From Hyphomonadaceae bacterium (GTDB lineage: Bacteria; Pseudomonadota; Alphaproteobacteria; Caulobacterales; Aquidulcibacteraceae), in the NCBI GenBank assembly GCA_023384105.1, contig JAHDXR010000015.1, forward strand, positions 30,163 to 94,162: a stretch of 64,000 bases of DNA, given 5' to 3'. The position numbers were made by a program, and so were the translations under genes. The notes below the pieces were generated by a model, which saw only the letters and a list, made by a program, of their open reading frames with translations, was not told the DNA's origin and searched no databases. Positions within the stretch are counted from its first letter, which is position 1; each line of letters begins with the position of its first letter. Shown here in pieces: positions 36,103-44,717 of this stretch.

Positions 36103-36702
36103 GTGAGTGATGATGAAAGCTTCGAGGCGGTGACGGCCGAACAGCGGCAAACGCTATGGATAGTCCTCGGCCTCAATCTCTTGCTAGTTGTCCTGATGGG
36201 GGGAGCGGGCGTTTGGTCGGACTCCAGTTCCTTGATCGCCAACGCCCTCGACAATGCCTCCGACGCAGTGGTCTATGCATTGAGCTTGTTTGCCGTCGGC
36301 CGCTCCCTCAATTGGAAGCGAGGCGCAGCAGGCGCTTCGGGCGTGCTGCTGATCTTATTTGGTCTCGGCGTCATCGCCGAAACCGTGCGCCGGTTTCTGA
36401 CCGGATCGGAGCCGATTGGCGCCACCATGATGATCGTCGCGCTGTTTGCGGGCGCAATCAATCTCCTCTGCGTGTGGCTACTCGGTCGTTTGAAAAAGAA
36501 GGAGGTGCATTTGCGCGCCGCCGAGACCTTCAGTTTCAATGACTTCATTTCTAATGGCGGCGTGCTGGTCGCGGGTGCGCTGGTGCTTTTGACCGGGCAA
36601 CGCTGGCCTGACCTCGTTGTTGGGCTGTTGGTGGCCATCGTCGCTGTCAAAGGCGGCGGCGACATCATTCGCGATGCGCGCCGAACGAAGGAAGAAGACT
36701 GA
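36103..36702 (+). CDS. Short cation diffusion facilitator-like transporter
   Basis: This 199-aa protein has about six membrane helices of CDF type and no cytoplasmic C-terminal domain. Helix II shows NALDNASD, where most CDF proteins carry a His-x3-Asp or Asp-x3-Asp site; helix V shows FNDFIS instead of HxxxD. The site is therefore altered but still polar. Short CDF-like proteins with similar sites occur near pbr/czc genes. The start is GTG at 36103. The metal is unknown; Zn, Cd or Pb fits the neighbours. Confidence 0.75.
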   Translation: MSDDESFEAVTAEQRQTLWIVLGLNLLLVVLMGGAGVWSDSSSLIANALDNASDAVVYALSLFAVGRSLNWKRGAAGASGVLLILFGLGVIAETVRRFLTGSEPIGATMMIVALFAGAINLLCVWLLGRLKKKEVHLRAAETFSFNDFISNGGVLVAGALVLLTGQRWPDLVVGLLVAIVAVKGGGDIIRDARRTKEED

Positions 36703-36752
36703 ACGCACGCAATTGGAACCTGGCGGGCGCTCGGGAAAGAATTGGATCAGTC

Positions 36753-37310
36753 ATGAAAGAACGATCAGGCACGCTCAGTTCGGATCAATGGGGCATCGTC
36801 CGCGGGTCGGCGCTCGCGCTCGTACTGGCCGGCGTAATTCTCGCGTCGGCGTACTTTTGGATGCCGCCGCACTTTTTCGGCGTGAATGAAGACATGACCT
36901 TCGGCGAACGAATGACGTTCGTGCTGAAAGCCGATCTTCTGCTCTTTCTTTGGCTCGCCGGATGTGTGCGCGCGGTCAGCAGCGGACGTTTTTCTTCGCC
37001 TGCCGATATCCGGGGATCAGCGTTCAATGCACCTAGCCCCGCGATCGCGGTCCGCGCGGCCGTGTTGCAGAACTCGCTGGAGCAAACCGTGCTGTTCTTC
37101 GCGGCGACGCTCATTCTCGCCGCGCTGATGCGGGGTTTTGAGTTGGTGCTCACACCGTTTCTGGTCGGGCTCTTTCTCCTCGGACGCGTGACCTTTGCGA
37201 TTGGATACGCGAAGGGCGCCTCCGGCAGGGCTTTCGGCATGGCGCTCACGGCCGCGCCCATCATCGTGAGCTACGGCTTGGCGCTTTGGCTCATTGCACT
37301 GGGGCGTTAA
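36753..37310 (+). CDS. MAPEG-family membrane protein
   Basis: This 185-aa protein has four helices. The regions QNSLEQTVLFFAATLILA and LGRVTFAIGYAKGASGRAFGMALT match the MAPEG fold (membrane glutathione/eicosanoid-related proteins); the second region includes the glutathione-binding Arg and Tyr of the family. It lies between the CDF-like gene and the large ATPase. A glutathione-dependent detoxification role is possible but unproved. Confidence 0.78.
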   Translation: MKERSGTLSSDQWGIVRGSALALVLAGVILASAYFWMPPHFFGVNEDMTFGERMTFVLKADLLLFLWLAGCVRAVSSGRFSSPADIRGSAFNAPSPAIAVRAAVLQNSLEQTVLFFAATLILAALMRGFELVLTPFLVGLFLLGRVTFAIGYAKGASGRAFGMALTAAPIIVSYGLALWLIALGR

Positions 37311-37365
37311 CGAGGTGCTTGATCCGCTACTGGCTTGAGCATTTAGGACAATCGAAATCGCAAGG

Positions 37366-39864
37366 ATGCCCGAACCCATGTCGGTAACAAATTGGACCGC
37401 GAACGACGTCGGCGCCGGCCGGCGTTTCAAGGTTACGGGGCTCGACTGTCAAAACGAAGTGCGTGCGCTCAAAGCGGCGGTGGGAACGCTTGCGGGCGGC
37501 GAAGACAAGCTGTCGTTCGACACCAAAGAGGGGTGGATGCAAATCGCAGCTGGCGTGAGCGTCTCCGACGATGCGATCAAGGCTGCGGTCGCCAGCACCG
37601 GGATGAGCGCGGCCGTGTGGTCAAGGGAAGAGTGCGCAAGTTGCGTCGGCGACGCGGCGCTGACCGCGCCCGTGCCCGCTAGCGCGCCCGGATCGGTGGT
37701 TTTCAGAATACATGGCATGGATTGTGGTGACGAAGTCGCCACGCTGAAGCGCGAACTCTCAAGCGTTGTCGGCGAAGAAAGACTTTCTTTCGATCTCATC
37801 AACGGCCGCATGTCAGTTGCAGGGGCTCCGGACGCGGAGCTTGTCGCGCGCATCGAGCGAGCAGTCGTCAGTACAGGCATGAGCGCGGAAGTGTGGAGCG
37901 AGGGCGCAGTGAGCGAAGGCGCAGCTGCTGAAGCGCGCCGGCGCAAGATGCAGTCTTTGCTGACCGCTGCGAGCGGCGCATTGACATTGGCGGGGCTCGC
38001 CATTCATTCCGTTGTCGCGGGCGATCTCGTGTCGGCTTTGAGCGAGACGCCAGGCACGTCGGCGCCGCCACCGTTGTCTGCCATCATTGCCTATGCTGGC
38101 GCCATTCTATGTGGCGCGCGCTACGTGGCGCCAAAGGCGGTGCTCGCTGCGCGCAAGCTCCGGCCGGATATGAACCTCTTGATGGTCGTGGCAGTCGCGG
38201 GCGCCGTCGGCATCGGTCAGTGGTTTGAGGCCGCGACGGTATCGTTCCTGTTCGCTCTGGCCTTGGCGTTGGAGGCGTGGAGTCTTGGACGCGCCCGGCG
38301 AGCGGTGGCCGCCCTTATGGAGCTTGCGCCTGCTATCGCCACGATCAAGGACGCCAACGGCGGCGAGCGTGAAGTTGCAGCGAGCGATGTGCGTATCGGC
38401 GCGCACATTGTTGTGCGGCCAGGCGAGCGCGTGCCGCTCGACGGGCGCATCATTGCCGGCGAAAGCGAGGTGGACCAAGCGCCTATCACCGGCGAAAGCG
38501 TCCCGGTCCCGGTGGCGCCGGGGGCTGTCGTTTATGCGGGCACGATCAACGGGGAGGGCGCGCTCGAAGTCGAGACGACAAAGACCGCGGGCGACACCAC
38601 GCTGGCGCGCATCATTCGCATGGTTGGATCTGCGCACAGCAGGCGCGCGCCAACCGAACAATGGGTGGAAAGCTTCGCGCGCATCTACACGCCGATCGTG
38701 ATGGGGCTCGCGGTGCTGGTGCTGCTCGTTCCGCCGTTGCTGTTTGGCGGCGATTGGGGCGTTTGGTTCTACCGCGCCTTAGTGCTGCTCGTGATCGCCT
38801 GCCCATGCGCGCTTGTGATCTCGACGCCGGTGAGCGTTGTCGCAGCTCTGGCGGGCGCCGCCAAGCAAGGTGTTCTGGTCAAGGGCGGCGTGCACTTGGA
38901 AACGCCGGCAAAGTTGCGCGCCATCGCCATGGACAAGACCGGAACGCTGACGGTAGGCCGACCGCATGTGGTTGAGATCGCCGTGTTGGAGGGTCGCAGT
39001 ATGGAAGCGCTGCTCGGTCTGGCTGCGGCGTTGGAGGCGCGCAGCGAGCATCCACTTGCAAAAGCCATCCTGGCGAAGGCTGTAGAGCAAAACGTGCAGT
39101 TTGCGCCGGGCCAGGGCGTTCAGGCGATACGCGGCAAGGGCGTGATCGGCCGCGTGGGAAATCGCGATGCCTGGCTCGGCTCGCGCGGCTTTCTCGAAGA
39201 GCACGCAACGACTGCAAACGGCGCCGAGGCGTTGGCGCAGGTGGATGCACTCGCCGTTGCAGGTCGTACGGTAGTCGCCGTCGGCGATTCCGAAAGCGTT
39301 TGGGGTTTGATTGCGGTCGCCGATGCGGTGCGACCCGAAGCCAAGAAGATCGTTGCCGATTTGCACGCAGCGGGCATCGAGCGCGTGGTTATGTTGACTG
39401 GCGACAACAGGGCGACAGCCGAACGCATCGCTCGCGAAACTGGTGTGGACGAAGTCCACGCCGAGCTACTGCCTGAACGCAAAGTCGCGGCGGTGGAAGC
39501 TTTGGTCGAACGCTACGGCGCGGTGGCGATGATCGGCGATGGCGTCAATGACGCTCCGGCGATGGCGCGCGCGAATGTCGGCGTCGCCATGGGAGCGATC
39601 GGTTCGGATGCAGCGATAGAGACCGCCGATATTGCGCTTATGCAGGACGATCTCTCGCGCTTGCCGTGGCTAATCCGTCATTCCAAGGCGACGCTTGGGA
39701 TCATCCGCCAGAACATCGCCTTCTCAATCGGGGTGAAAGGCGTTTTCACGATTTTGACCGTAATTGGCGCCGCCTCGCTATGGGGTGCGATCGCCGCAGA
39801 TGTCGGCGCCTCACTTCTGGTCGTACTGAACGGTCTCCGCCTCTTAAATCGTGAACAAGGGTAA
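37366..39864 (+). CDS. Pb/Cd/Zn-exporting P1B-2 ATPase (PbrA/CadA-like) with two degenerate HMA domains
   Basis: This 832-aa ATPase begins with two HMA-like repeats (about 20-85 and 110-178). Each has a single Cys in GLDC (Cys28) or GMDC (Cys120) where the standard motif is CxxC; between them is CASC (90-93). The membrane site is CPC (479-481) in IACPCALVIS, TGES is at 375-378 and DKTGT at 523-527. This is the P1B-2 type exporting Zn, Cd and Pb. It closes the plus-strand operon behind the 34187 promoter. A second in-frame ATG at 37378 is possible as start. Confidence 0.93.
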   Translation: MPEPMSVTNWTANDVGAGRRFKVTGLDCQNEVRALKAAVGTLAGGEDKLSFDTKEGWMQIAAGVSVSDDAIKAAVASTGMSAAVWSREECASCVGDAALTAPVPASAPGSVVFRIHGMDCGDEVATLKRELSSVVGEERLSFDLINGRMSVAGAPDAELVARIERAVVSTGMSAEVWSEGAVSEGAAAEARRRKMQSLLTAASGALTLAGLAIHSVVAGDLVSALSETPGTSAPPPLSAIIAYAGAILCGARYVAPKAVLAARKLRPDMNLLMVVAVAGAVGIGQWFEAATVSFLFALALALEAWSLGRARRAVAALMELAPAIATIKDANGGEREVAASDVRIGAHIVVRPGERVPLDGRIIAGESEVDQAPITGESVPVPVAPGAVVYAGTINGEGALEVETTKTAGDTTLARIIRMVGSAHSRRAPTEQWVESFARIYTPIVMGLAVLVLLVPPLLFGGDWGVWFYRALVLLVIACPCALVISTPVSVVAALAGAAKQGVLVKGGVHLETPAKLRAIAMDKTGTLTVGRPHVVEIAVLEGRSMEALLGLAAALEARSEHPLAKAILAKAVEQNVQFAPGQGVQAIRGKGVIGRVGNRDAWLGSRGFLEEHATTANGAEALAQVDALAVAGRTVVAVGDSESVWGLIAVADAVRPEAKKIVADLHAAGIERVVMLTGDNRATAERIARETGVDEVHAELLPERKVAAVEALVERYGAVAMIGDGVNDAPAMARANVGVAMGAIGSDAAIETADIALMQDDLSRLPWLIRHSKATLGIIRQNIAFSIGVKGVFTILTVIGAASLWGAIAADVGASLLVVLNGLRLLNREQG

Positions 39865-39881
39865 GCGGCGAAAATCCTGCG

Positions 39882-41810
39882 TCAGAGTTTTGCGGGCTGC
39901 GCGGGTTGCCTGCCGCTCAGATGAAAGCCGACGATGATTATGCCCAGTGTCAGGGCCTGTGCGGTGAAGCCTTCCCAGGTTGGAAAGAGGCCAAGCAAGT
40001 CGATACGGGGCAACGCAGACAGTGGATGGATGTCTAGGAGACCCGCTTCCTGCAAACCGGCGACGCCTTTGCCAGCAAGCACGACGGCGAGAATTGCGAT
40101 CAGAATGGCGCTGTAAGAAAAGAACTGGGCGATGGGCAAACGCTTGCTGTAGCTGAGCAAAGCCCAGCCAATAACTGCCAAGGCCGATGCGCCGGTGGCG
40201 GCGCCGGCGACAATCGCCAAATGCGCGCCTTGGCTCCACAGCGCGATATAAAACAAGATCGTCTCGAATACCTCGCGATACACGACCACGAACGCCAGCG
40301 CGAACAAGAACCATGCGGAGCCCTTTGAGAGCGCTTTCGACAGCTTTTCATGAATATAGGCCTGCCATGCTTTCGACTGGCCTTTGCCGTGCATCCAGAT
40401 GCCGACTGAAATCAGCACGATGGCCGCGAGCAACGAGCCGAACCCCTCTGTCAATTCGCGGCTCGCGCCGCTGATTGAAATCAGGCTCGTCGCCGCCGCC
40501 CAGGTCAGGACGCCTGCGCCGAGCGCTGCGATCCATCCGCCGTGAACATAAGGTAGGACATCGCGCCGTTCGGCTTTGCCCAGGAACGCGATCATGGCGA
40601 TGACGATGAGCATGGCTTCAAGGCCCTCGCGCAGCAAAATGGTGAAAGCGCCAGCGAAGCTAGAAGTCGCGCTGGCCTCCTGCGGCGACAACACGCGTTC
40701 CGCGGCGTCGAACAGGGCGCGTATGCGCTCGGCCTGCGCGCGCACATCTGTCGCGGGCGCGCCTGCGGCTATGCTGGCCCGCAATGCGCCCATGGCTTGC
40801 TCAATGCGCGCCAGAAGCGCGCTGTCGCGCGCGGTAAGAATTGGTTCGACGGGTTCGAAGCCATCGAGGTAAGCGGCGAGCGCCAGTTCCTGCGCGCCAC
40901 GCCGGTCTCCCGTTTCGTATCGCGCCACGCTTTGCGCCAGTTTTTCACGCGCGATATCGAGCGTGTTTCCGCACTGCGCAATAGCTTCAGGATGATGACG
41001 CAAATAGGCGACGATCCGCGTGGCGTTCGGTTCGCCAACTTGTGCGGCGAGCGCTTCGGGCGTTGTTTGGACAAGCGCCTGAAGATTCTGGACGCGATCG
41101 CGCACTTGCCGATCTCCGGTCCACAAACGCCGACCTTGCTCTACATCATCGAATGCAAAACCGCCGACATAGAAAGCCAGCGCCCAGCGGTCATCTGACG
41201 ATAGATGAGCGAAACTCGCCATCGCCGTGCCGTCCAGGCCCTGACCGATCACCTGATACAGGCCGAAAATGCTGCGTTGGCGGGCGCGCTCAATCTCCGC
41301 AAACGCTACGGGAGCTGGGTTGAGTCCTCGCGCATTCGGTCCGTCGCCATGGCCCGCGGCGCCGTGACAAGTCGCGCATTGCTCAGCATAGAGGGCGGCG
41401 GCGCGTGACATATCCGGCGGCGCAGACGGAGCCAGTGGCGTCGGATATGCGATGAGAAGATCGCGCGCCAGAAGATGGGCACGATTCGCCACCTCCTGCG
41501 GCGCAGCTTTGCGTCCGATCGCGACGACGAGTTCGTCTGCCTGCCGGATGAGAGCAGGTTGCGTCGGCGTTGGCGGCAGCGCCGCGAGGCGCTCGCGGAC
41601 CGAAGCGGAAAACTCCTTCATCTCGGCATATTCCGCCGCGTTCACCACGGCGCCGTCCGCGACGGCCCCGGAATAGTCGACCGCGAGATAGTCCAGTAGG
41701 CGCCATGCGACCTGTGCGGATGGCGTCGTCTCTTGGGCGAAGCTGGGTGCAGAAAACAGACAGGCGGCGCACGCGAACGCAATCACCAGCAGCCGAGTAG
41801 GAAACGACAT
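39882..41810 (-). CDS. FTR1-type permease with cytochrome c domain (PbrT-like)
   Basis: This 642-aa protein has a signal peptide (cleavage near SFAQ, residue 26), a cytochrome c-type heme site CATCH (145-149) in the first part, and an FTR1 membrane domain from about residue 385. The iron-permease motif REGLE (394-398) and a second REVFE (512-516) are both present. The order heme domain then FTR1 is that of PbrT, the Pb(II) uptake protein of lead-resistance clusters. It diverges from the PbrR/CadR regulator and starts behind the operator at 41917-41947. Iron uptake is the alternative. Confidence 0.88.
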   Translation of the reverse strand: MSFPTRLLVIAFACAACLFSAPSFAQETTPSAQVAWRLLDYLAVDYSGAVADGAVVNAAEYAEMKEFSASVRERLAALPPTPTQPALIRQADELVVAIGRKAAPQEVANRAHLLARDLLIAYPTPLAPSAPPDMSRAAALYAEQCATCHGAAGHGDGPNARGLNPAPVAFAEIERARQRSIFGLYQVIGQGLDGTAMASFAHLSSDDRWALAFYVGGFAFDDVEQGRRLWTGDRQVRDRVQNLQALVQTTPEALAAQVGEPNATRIVAYLRHHPEAIAQCGNTLDIAREKLAQSVARYETGDRRGAQELALAAYLDGFEPVEPILTARDSALLARIEQAMGALRASIAAGAPATDVRAQAERIRALFDAAERVLSPQEASATSSFAGAFTILLREGLEAMLIVIAMIAFLGKAERRDVLPYVHGGWIAALGAGVLTWAAATSLISISGASRELTEGFGSLLAAIVLISVGIWMHGKGQSKAWQAYIHEKLSKALSKGSAWFLFALAFVVVYREVFETILFYIALWSQGAHLAIVAGAATGASALAVIGWALLSYSKRLPIAQFFSYSAILIAILAVVLAGKGVAGLQEAGLLDIHPLSALPRIDLLGLFPTWEGFTAQALTLGIIIVGFHLSGRQPAQPAKL

Positions 41811-41916
41811 TCTACGGACTTCTTAATAAATGCTATTGCGTATCAGTAGCGTAGAGTTTCCGCAACAGCGTTGGAGGCGCGCCCTATCAGGCGAGACTCG
41901 AAAACGACTGCTAAGG

Positions 41917-41947
41917 CGTCTACATTCTCTAGTGGCTAGAGGATCAA
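41917..41947 (-). promoter_or_regulatory. PbrR/CadR-type promoter of the PbrT-like gene
   Basis: On the minus strand TTGATC (41947-41942), a 19-nt spacer (41941-41923) and TAGACG (41922-41917) form the promoter. The dyad ATTCTCTAG (41924-41932), TGG, CTAGAGGAT (41936-41944) has one mismatch. Apart from a few central and edge bases it equals the box at 34187-34217. It faces the PbrT-like gene and sits seven nt ahead of the regulator's ATG. Confidence 0.85.
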
Positions 41948-41953
41948 GCTAAA

Positions 41954-42427
41954 ATGCAGGCCATCGGCGCAGCCGCCAAACACACCGGACTAAAGGTCCC
42001 GACCATTCGCTTCTACGAGCAAGAGGGCCTCATCCGTGCGCCTGGGCGCACCACCAGCGGGCGCCGGCTTTATAGCGACGCGGACATTAGCAGGCTCGCT
42101 TTCATCAAGCATGCTCGCGTTCTTGGGTTTGAACTGGACGACATACGCTCATTGCTCGATCTGACGGATAATCCAAACCGACCATGCGACGAGGCCGATC
42201 GCATCGCGCGTAAGCATCTTGCGGAGGTTGAGCAGCGCCTTGCGCAGCTGACTGCGCTGAAGACGGAACTAAAACGGATCGTCCGGTCATGCGCCGGCCA
42301 GAACGCCGCGCAATGCCGAGTGATAGAGGCGCTGGCCGATCATTGCAGCTCAGAGAAGGCTGCCTTCCAACGTCCGACGCGGCGGACGGCGCCCAAATCC
42401 GTGCGCCCGAAGACGCGGCGAAAATGA
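41954..42427 (+). CDS. PbrR/CadR-type MerR-family regulator
   Basis: This 157-aa MerR protein has the HTH with VPTIRFYEQEGLI and the typical RTTSGRRLYSDADISRLAFI stretch. The metal-ligand cysteines are Cys78 (RPCDEAD), Cys113 (RSCAG) and Cys121 (AQCRVI), spaced as in Cd/Pb-responsive CadR and PbrR; Cys131 is an extra. It should sense Pb(II) or Cd(II) and act on the twin promoters at 34187 and 41917. A decayed copy of the same regulator lies at 33790-34180. The 20 nt leading to the start overlap the operator. Confidence 0.93.
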   Translation: MQAIGAAAKHTGLKVPTIRFYEQEGLIRAPGRTTSGRRLYSDADISRLAFIKHARVLGFELDDIRSLLDLTDNPNRPCDEADRIARKHLAEVEQRLAQLTALKTELKRIVRSCAGQNAAQCRVIEALADHCSSEKAAFQRPTRRTAPKSVRPKTRRK

Positions 42428-42469
42428 ACTACTGGGTTCGGCGTACGTCGACTTCGCGTTCTGCAGTTT

Positions 42470-42619
42470 CAGCCCTGTGTTCGGCCCGCGCCGGAGGCGC
42501 TTGCTTTGCCGCTGAGCCAAGACAAAGCCCTGCGTCCCGACACCATTAGGACGCCATCGCGCGCAGGCGGCGTCAGGGGGGAAAGCGAAGCGTACCTTGA
42601 CGTTGCCGAGCACGATGGC
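42470..42619. repeat. 150-bp dispersed repeat, copy 2
   Basis: The same 150-bp block as at 17946-18095, in the same orientation. It starts about 43 bp after the regulator's stop. The open frame covering it (42506-42829) has no signal, no good ribosome site and no family match, so it is taken as non-coding. Confidence 0.8.
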
Positions 42620-42950
42620 ATTTGGCCTACGGCTTCAGCGCATGCAAAAACACGTGTAAGACTTTGCGTCGATAAAGCGTTTGCAGCGCCGTTTTGTGGT
42701 CATCCGCGAACATTCGCCGGCAAGCGGAAATGCGCGACGGGGGAAATGTCGGTGGTTTGTAAGACCCCGCTTCAAAAACCGCATAAGAACAGCGTGATAT
42801 GCCGCTGCATAACAATCGAGTGGGAATAGCGGGAGCTAGTGGGAATAGCGGGAGCTATCGATCGCGAGGCTGCGGGCGCCGGGTTTGACTCCAAAAAGAT
42901 AATCTTGACTACCATTTGATGGTTGCTAAGGTTGCTTTCCGGAGGGAGCG
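42620..42950. other. Non-coding junction between the metal island and the catabolic region
   Basis: No gene is supported here. It contains a 19-bp tandem repeat (42820-42857) and, near the next gene, TTGACT (42905-42910) followed by ACCAT-TTG-ATGGT (42911-42923), a small dyad that could be an operator. The content changes from metal resistance to catabolism across this stretch. Confidence 0.5.
42820..42857. repeat. 19-bp tandem direct repeat
   Basis: GTGGGAATAGCGGGAGCTA occurs twice in a row, at 42820-42838 and 42839-42857, without mismatch. It lies in the junction between the two functional regions. It could be an attachment-site trace or a simple duplication. Confidence 0.85.
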
Positions 42951-43304
42951 GTGCGCGGAGCGCTTGCGATCATGGTCTTGAGCCTCGCCGCATGCAGCGC
43001 CAAGCCCGCGGCGAGATCGCCGGCGGCGATCGCGGCCGACGCGGCGGCGGCTGCGCCCTCCGATGCGCGTCTGGCGCGGCTCTACGACGGTTCGTGCCGC
43101 GCCTGTCACGCGCTGCCCGAGAGCGGCGCCCCGCTTACGCACGACCGGCGGGCGTGGGACCAGCGCTGGGCCCAAGGGGAGGCGACGCTGCTTGAGCACA
43201 CCATAAGCGGATACAACGGCATGCCGGCGGGCGGTCAGTGCTTCGCCTGCACGGCCGAGGATCATCGCGCGTTGATCGCCTTCATGGCCGGGCGAGGAGA
43301 GTAG
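42951..43304 (+). CDS. Cytochrome c5-like lipoprotein
   Basis: This 117-aa protein has a lipobox (SLAAC, Cys15) and a heme site CRACH (49-53). The methionine ligand is in GYNGMPAGG (about 91), and a second Cys pair QCFAC (97-100) matches the disulfide of cytochrome c5. It is probably an electron carrier for the flavin oxidase encoded four nt downstream. The GTG start at 42951 has GGAGGGAGC just ahead. Confidence 0.88.
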   Translation: MRGALAIMVLSLAACSAKPAARSPAAIAADAAAAAPSDARLARLYDGSCRACHALPESGAPLTHDRRAWDQRWAQGEATLLEHTISGYNGMPAGGQCFACTAEDHRALIAFMAGRGE

Positions 43305-43307
43305 GGC

Positions 43308-44717
43308 ATGGTCTCGCGAAGGCTCGTGCTTGGCGCGGCGGCGACGACGCTGACGGCGGGCGCCGCCGGAGCGATCGGGTATCGGGCGTGGAGAGATCGC
43401 GAACCGGCCGCGCCCCCGGCGCAGGATTCGCAAGGGCGGCTGCTCTGGCGCAACTGGTCCGGGATCGAGCACGCCTATCCGGCGCAGCGCCTCGCGCCCG
43501 CGAGCGAAGATGAACTCGCCGCTCTTTTGCGCACCGCGGTTGCGCCCGTCAGGCCGGTCGGCGCCGGCCACTCGTTCACGGGACTCGCGACCACCGACGG
43601 CGCGCTCGTGTCGTTCGACGCCATGACGGGGCTCGCCGGCCATGACGCCGATGCGCGCCGGGCGACCGTCTGGAGCGGCACGCGCCTTTCCGATCTCGGT
43701 CCGGCCTTGGCCGAGATCGATCAGGAAATGCCGAACCTGCCGGACATCAACAAGCAATCGCTCGCCGGCGCGCTCGCCACCGGCACGCACGGGACGGGCC
43801 GGCTGTCCCCGGCGCTGCATGGCGGCGTCGCAAGCTTCCGCATCGCGCTGGCGGACGGCGAGATCAAGACCTGCTCGCCGCGCGAGAACGCGGAGCTTTA
43901 TCACGCCGCGCTGGTCGGACTTGGCGCGTTCGGCCTGGTGACTCAGATCGAGTTGCAAAACCAGGCGCTGACGCGCGTGCTGAAACGCAGCTGGGTCGCC
44001 GATCTGGAGCAGACGCTGGAAAGCTGGCCCGAGCTGCAAAGAGCGCACCGCAACATCGAGTTCTACGCCGTGCCGTTCACGGATATGGCGGTGATCATCA
44101 GCTGCGACCCGACCGACCGTCCTGTCCTGCCGCGGGGGCCGGACGAGGATACGAGCGGCCTCATGCTGCTGAAGGGCCTGCGGGATTGGCTGGGGCTCGC
44201 TCCCCAAGCGCGCCGCGCCGCCGCCGGCCTCGCTTTCGGCGGCGCCGAGCCGACCGAAGCGGTCGACGAAGCCTGGAAGATGCTGTCCAACGAGCGTCCG
44301 GTGCGGTTCAACGAGATGGAGTACCATGTGCCGATCGAGGCGCAGGTTCCCGCGCTCCGGGAGGTGATCGCGGCCATCGAGAAACACAGAAGCGACGTGT
44401 TCTTCCCGATCGAAGCGCGCACGGTGCAGCAGGACGAAGCCTGGCTGTCGCCGTTCTATCGGCGCGACTCGGGATCCATCGCCGTGCACACCTACTACAA
44501 GGACGATCATGAGTTCCTTTACGAACTCGTCGAGCCGATCCTGCGCCGCTATGACGGACGGCCGCATTGGGGCAAGCTTCACTCGCTGCGCGCGGCGGAC
44601 TTCGCGTCGCTCTATCCCCGTTTCGCCGAAGCGGCGGCGCTGCGCCGCGAGGTGGACCCGAACGGCCTTTTCATGAACGCCCACCTCAGAAAGGTGTTCG
44701 CCGGTGACGAGACCTAG
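43308..44717 (+). CDS. D-arabinono-1,4-lactone oxidase-like FAD protein, exported
   Basis: This 469-aa protein has a Tat-type N-terminus (SRRLVLG, residues 3-9) and an FAD-binding PCMH domain with PVRPVGAGHSFTGLATTDG (about 77-95). The C-terminal ALO domain ends with the family motif RPHWGKLHS. ALO/GULO enzymes oxidise sugar lactones to ascorbate-like products or related alditols. The upstream cytochrome could take the electrons in place of oxygen. The true substrate is unknown. Confidence 0.87.
   Translation: MVSRRLVLGAAATTLTAGAAGAIGYRAWRDREPAAPPAQDSQGRLLWRNWSGIEHAYPAQRLAPASEDELAALLRTAVAPVRPVGAGHSFTGLATTDGALVSFDAMTGLAGHDADARRATVWSGTRLSDLGPALAEIDQEMPNLPDINKQSLAGALATGTHGTGRLSPALHGGVASFRIALADGEIKTCSPRENAELYHAALVGLGAFGLVTQIELQNQALTRVLKRSWVADLEQTLESWPELQRAHRNIEFYAVPFTDMAVIISCDPTDRPVLPRGPDEDTSGLMLLKGLRDWLGLAPQARRAAAGLAFGGAEPTEAVDEAWKMLSNERPVRFNEMEYHVPIEAQVPALREVIAAIEKHRSDVFFPIEARTVQQDEAWLSPFYRRDSGSIAVHTYYKDDHEFLYELVEPILRRYDGRPHWGKLHSLRAADFASLYPRFAEAAALRREVDPNGLFMNAHLRKVFAGDET

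Noticed and set aside
36027..36110. A 27-codon frame just before the CDF-like gene
   Set aside because: It overlaps the GTG of the next gene, which could hint at a leader peptide, but it has no strong ribosome site or conservation that can be judged.
42506..42829. A 107-codon frame starting in the 150-bp repeat
   Set aside because: It begins inside a dispersed repeat and has no ribosome site or family match.
42909..44684. A 591-codon open frame on the minus strand across the ALO-like gene
   Set aside because: Antisense to the cytochrome and flavin oxidase genes; composition is Arg/Ala/Gly-rich with no motifs.
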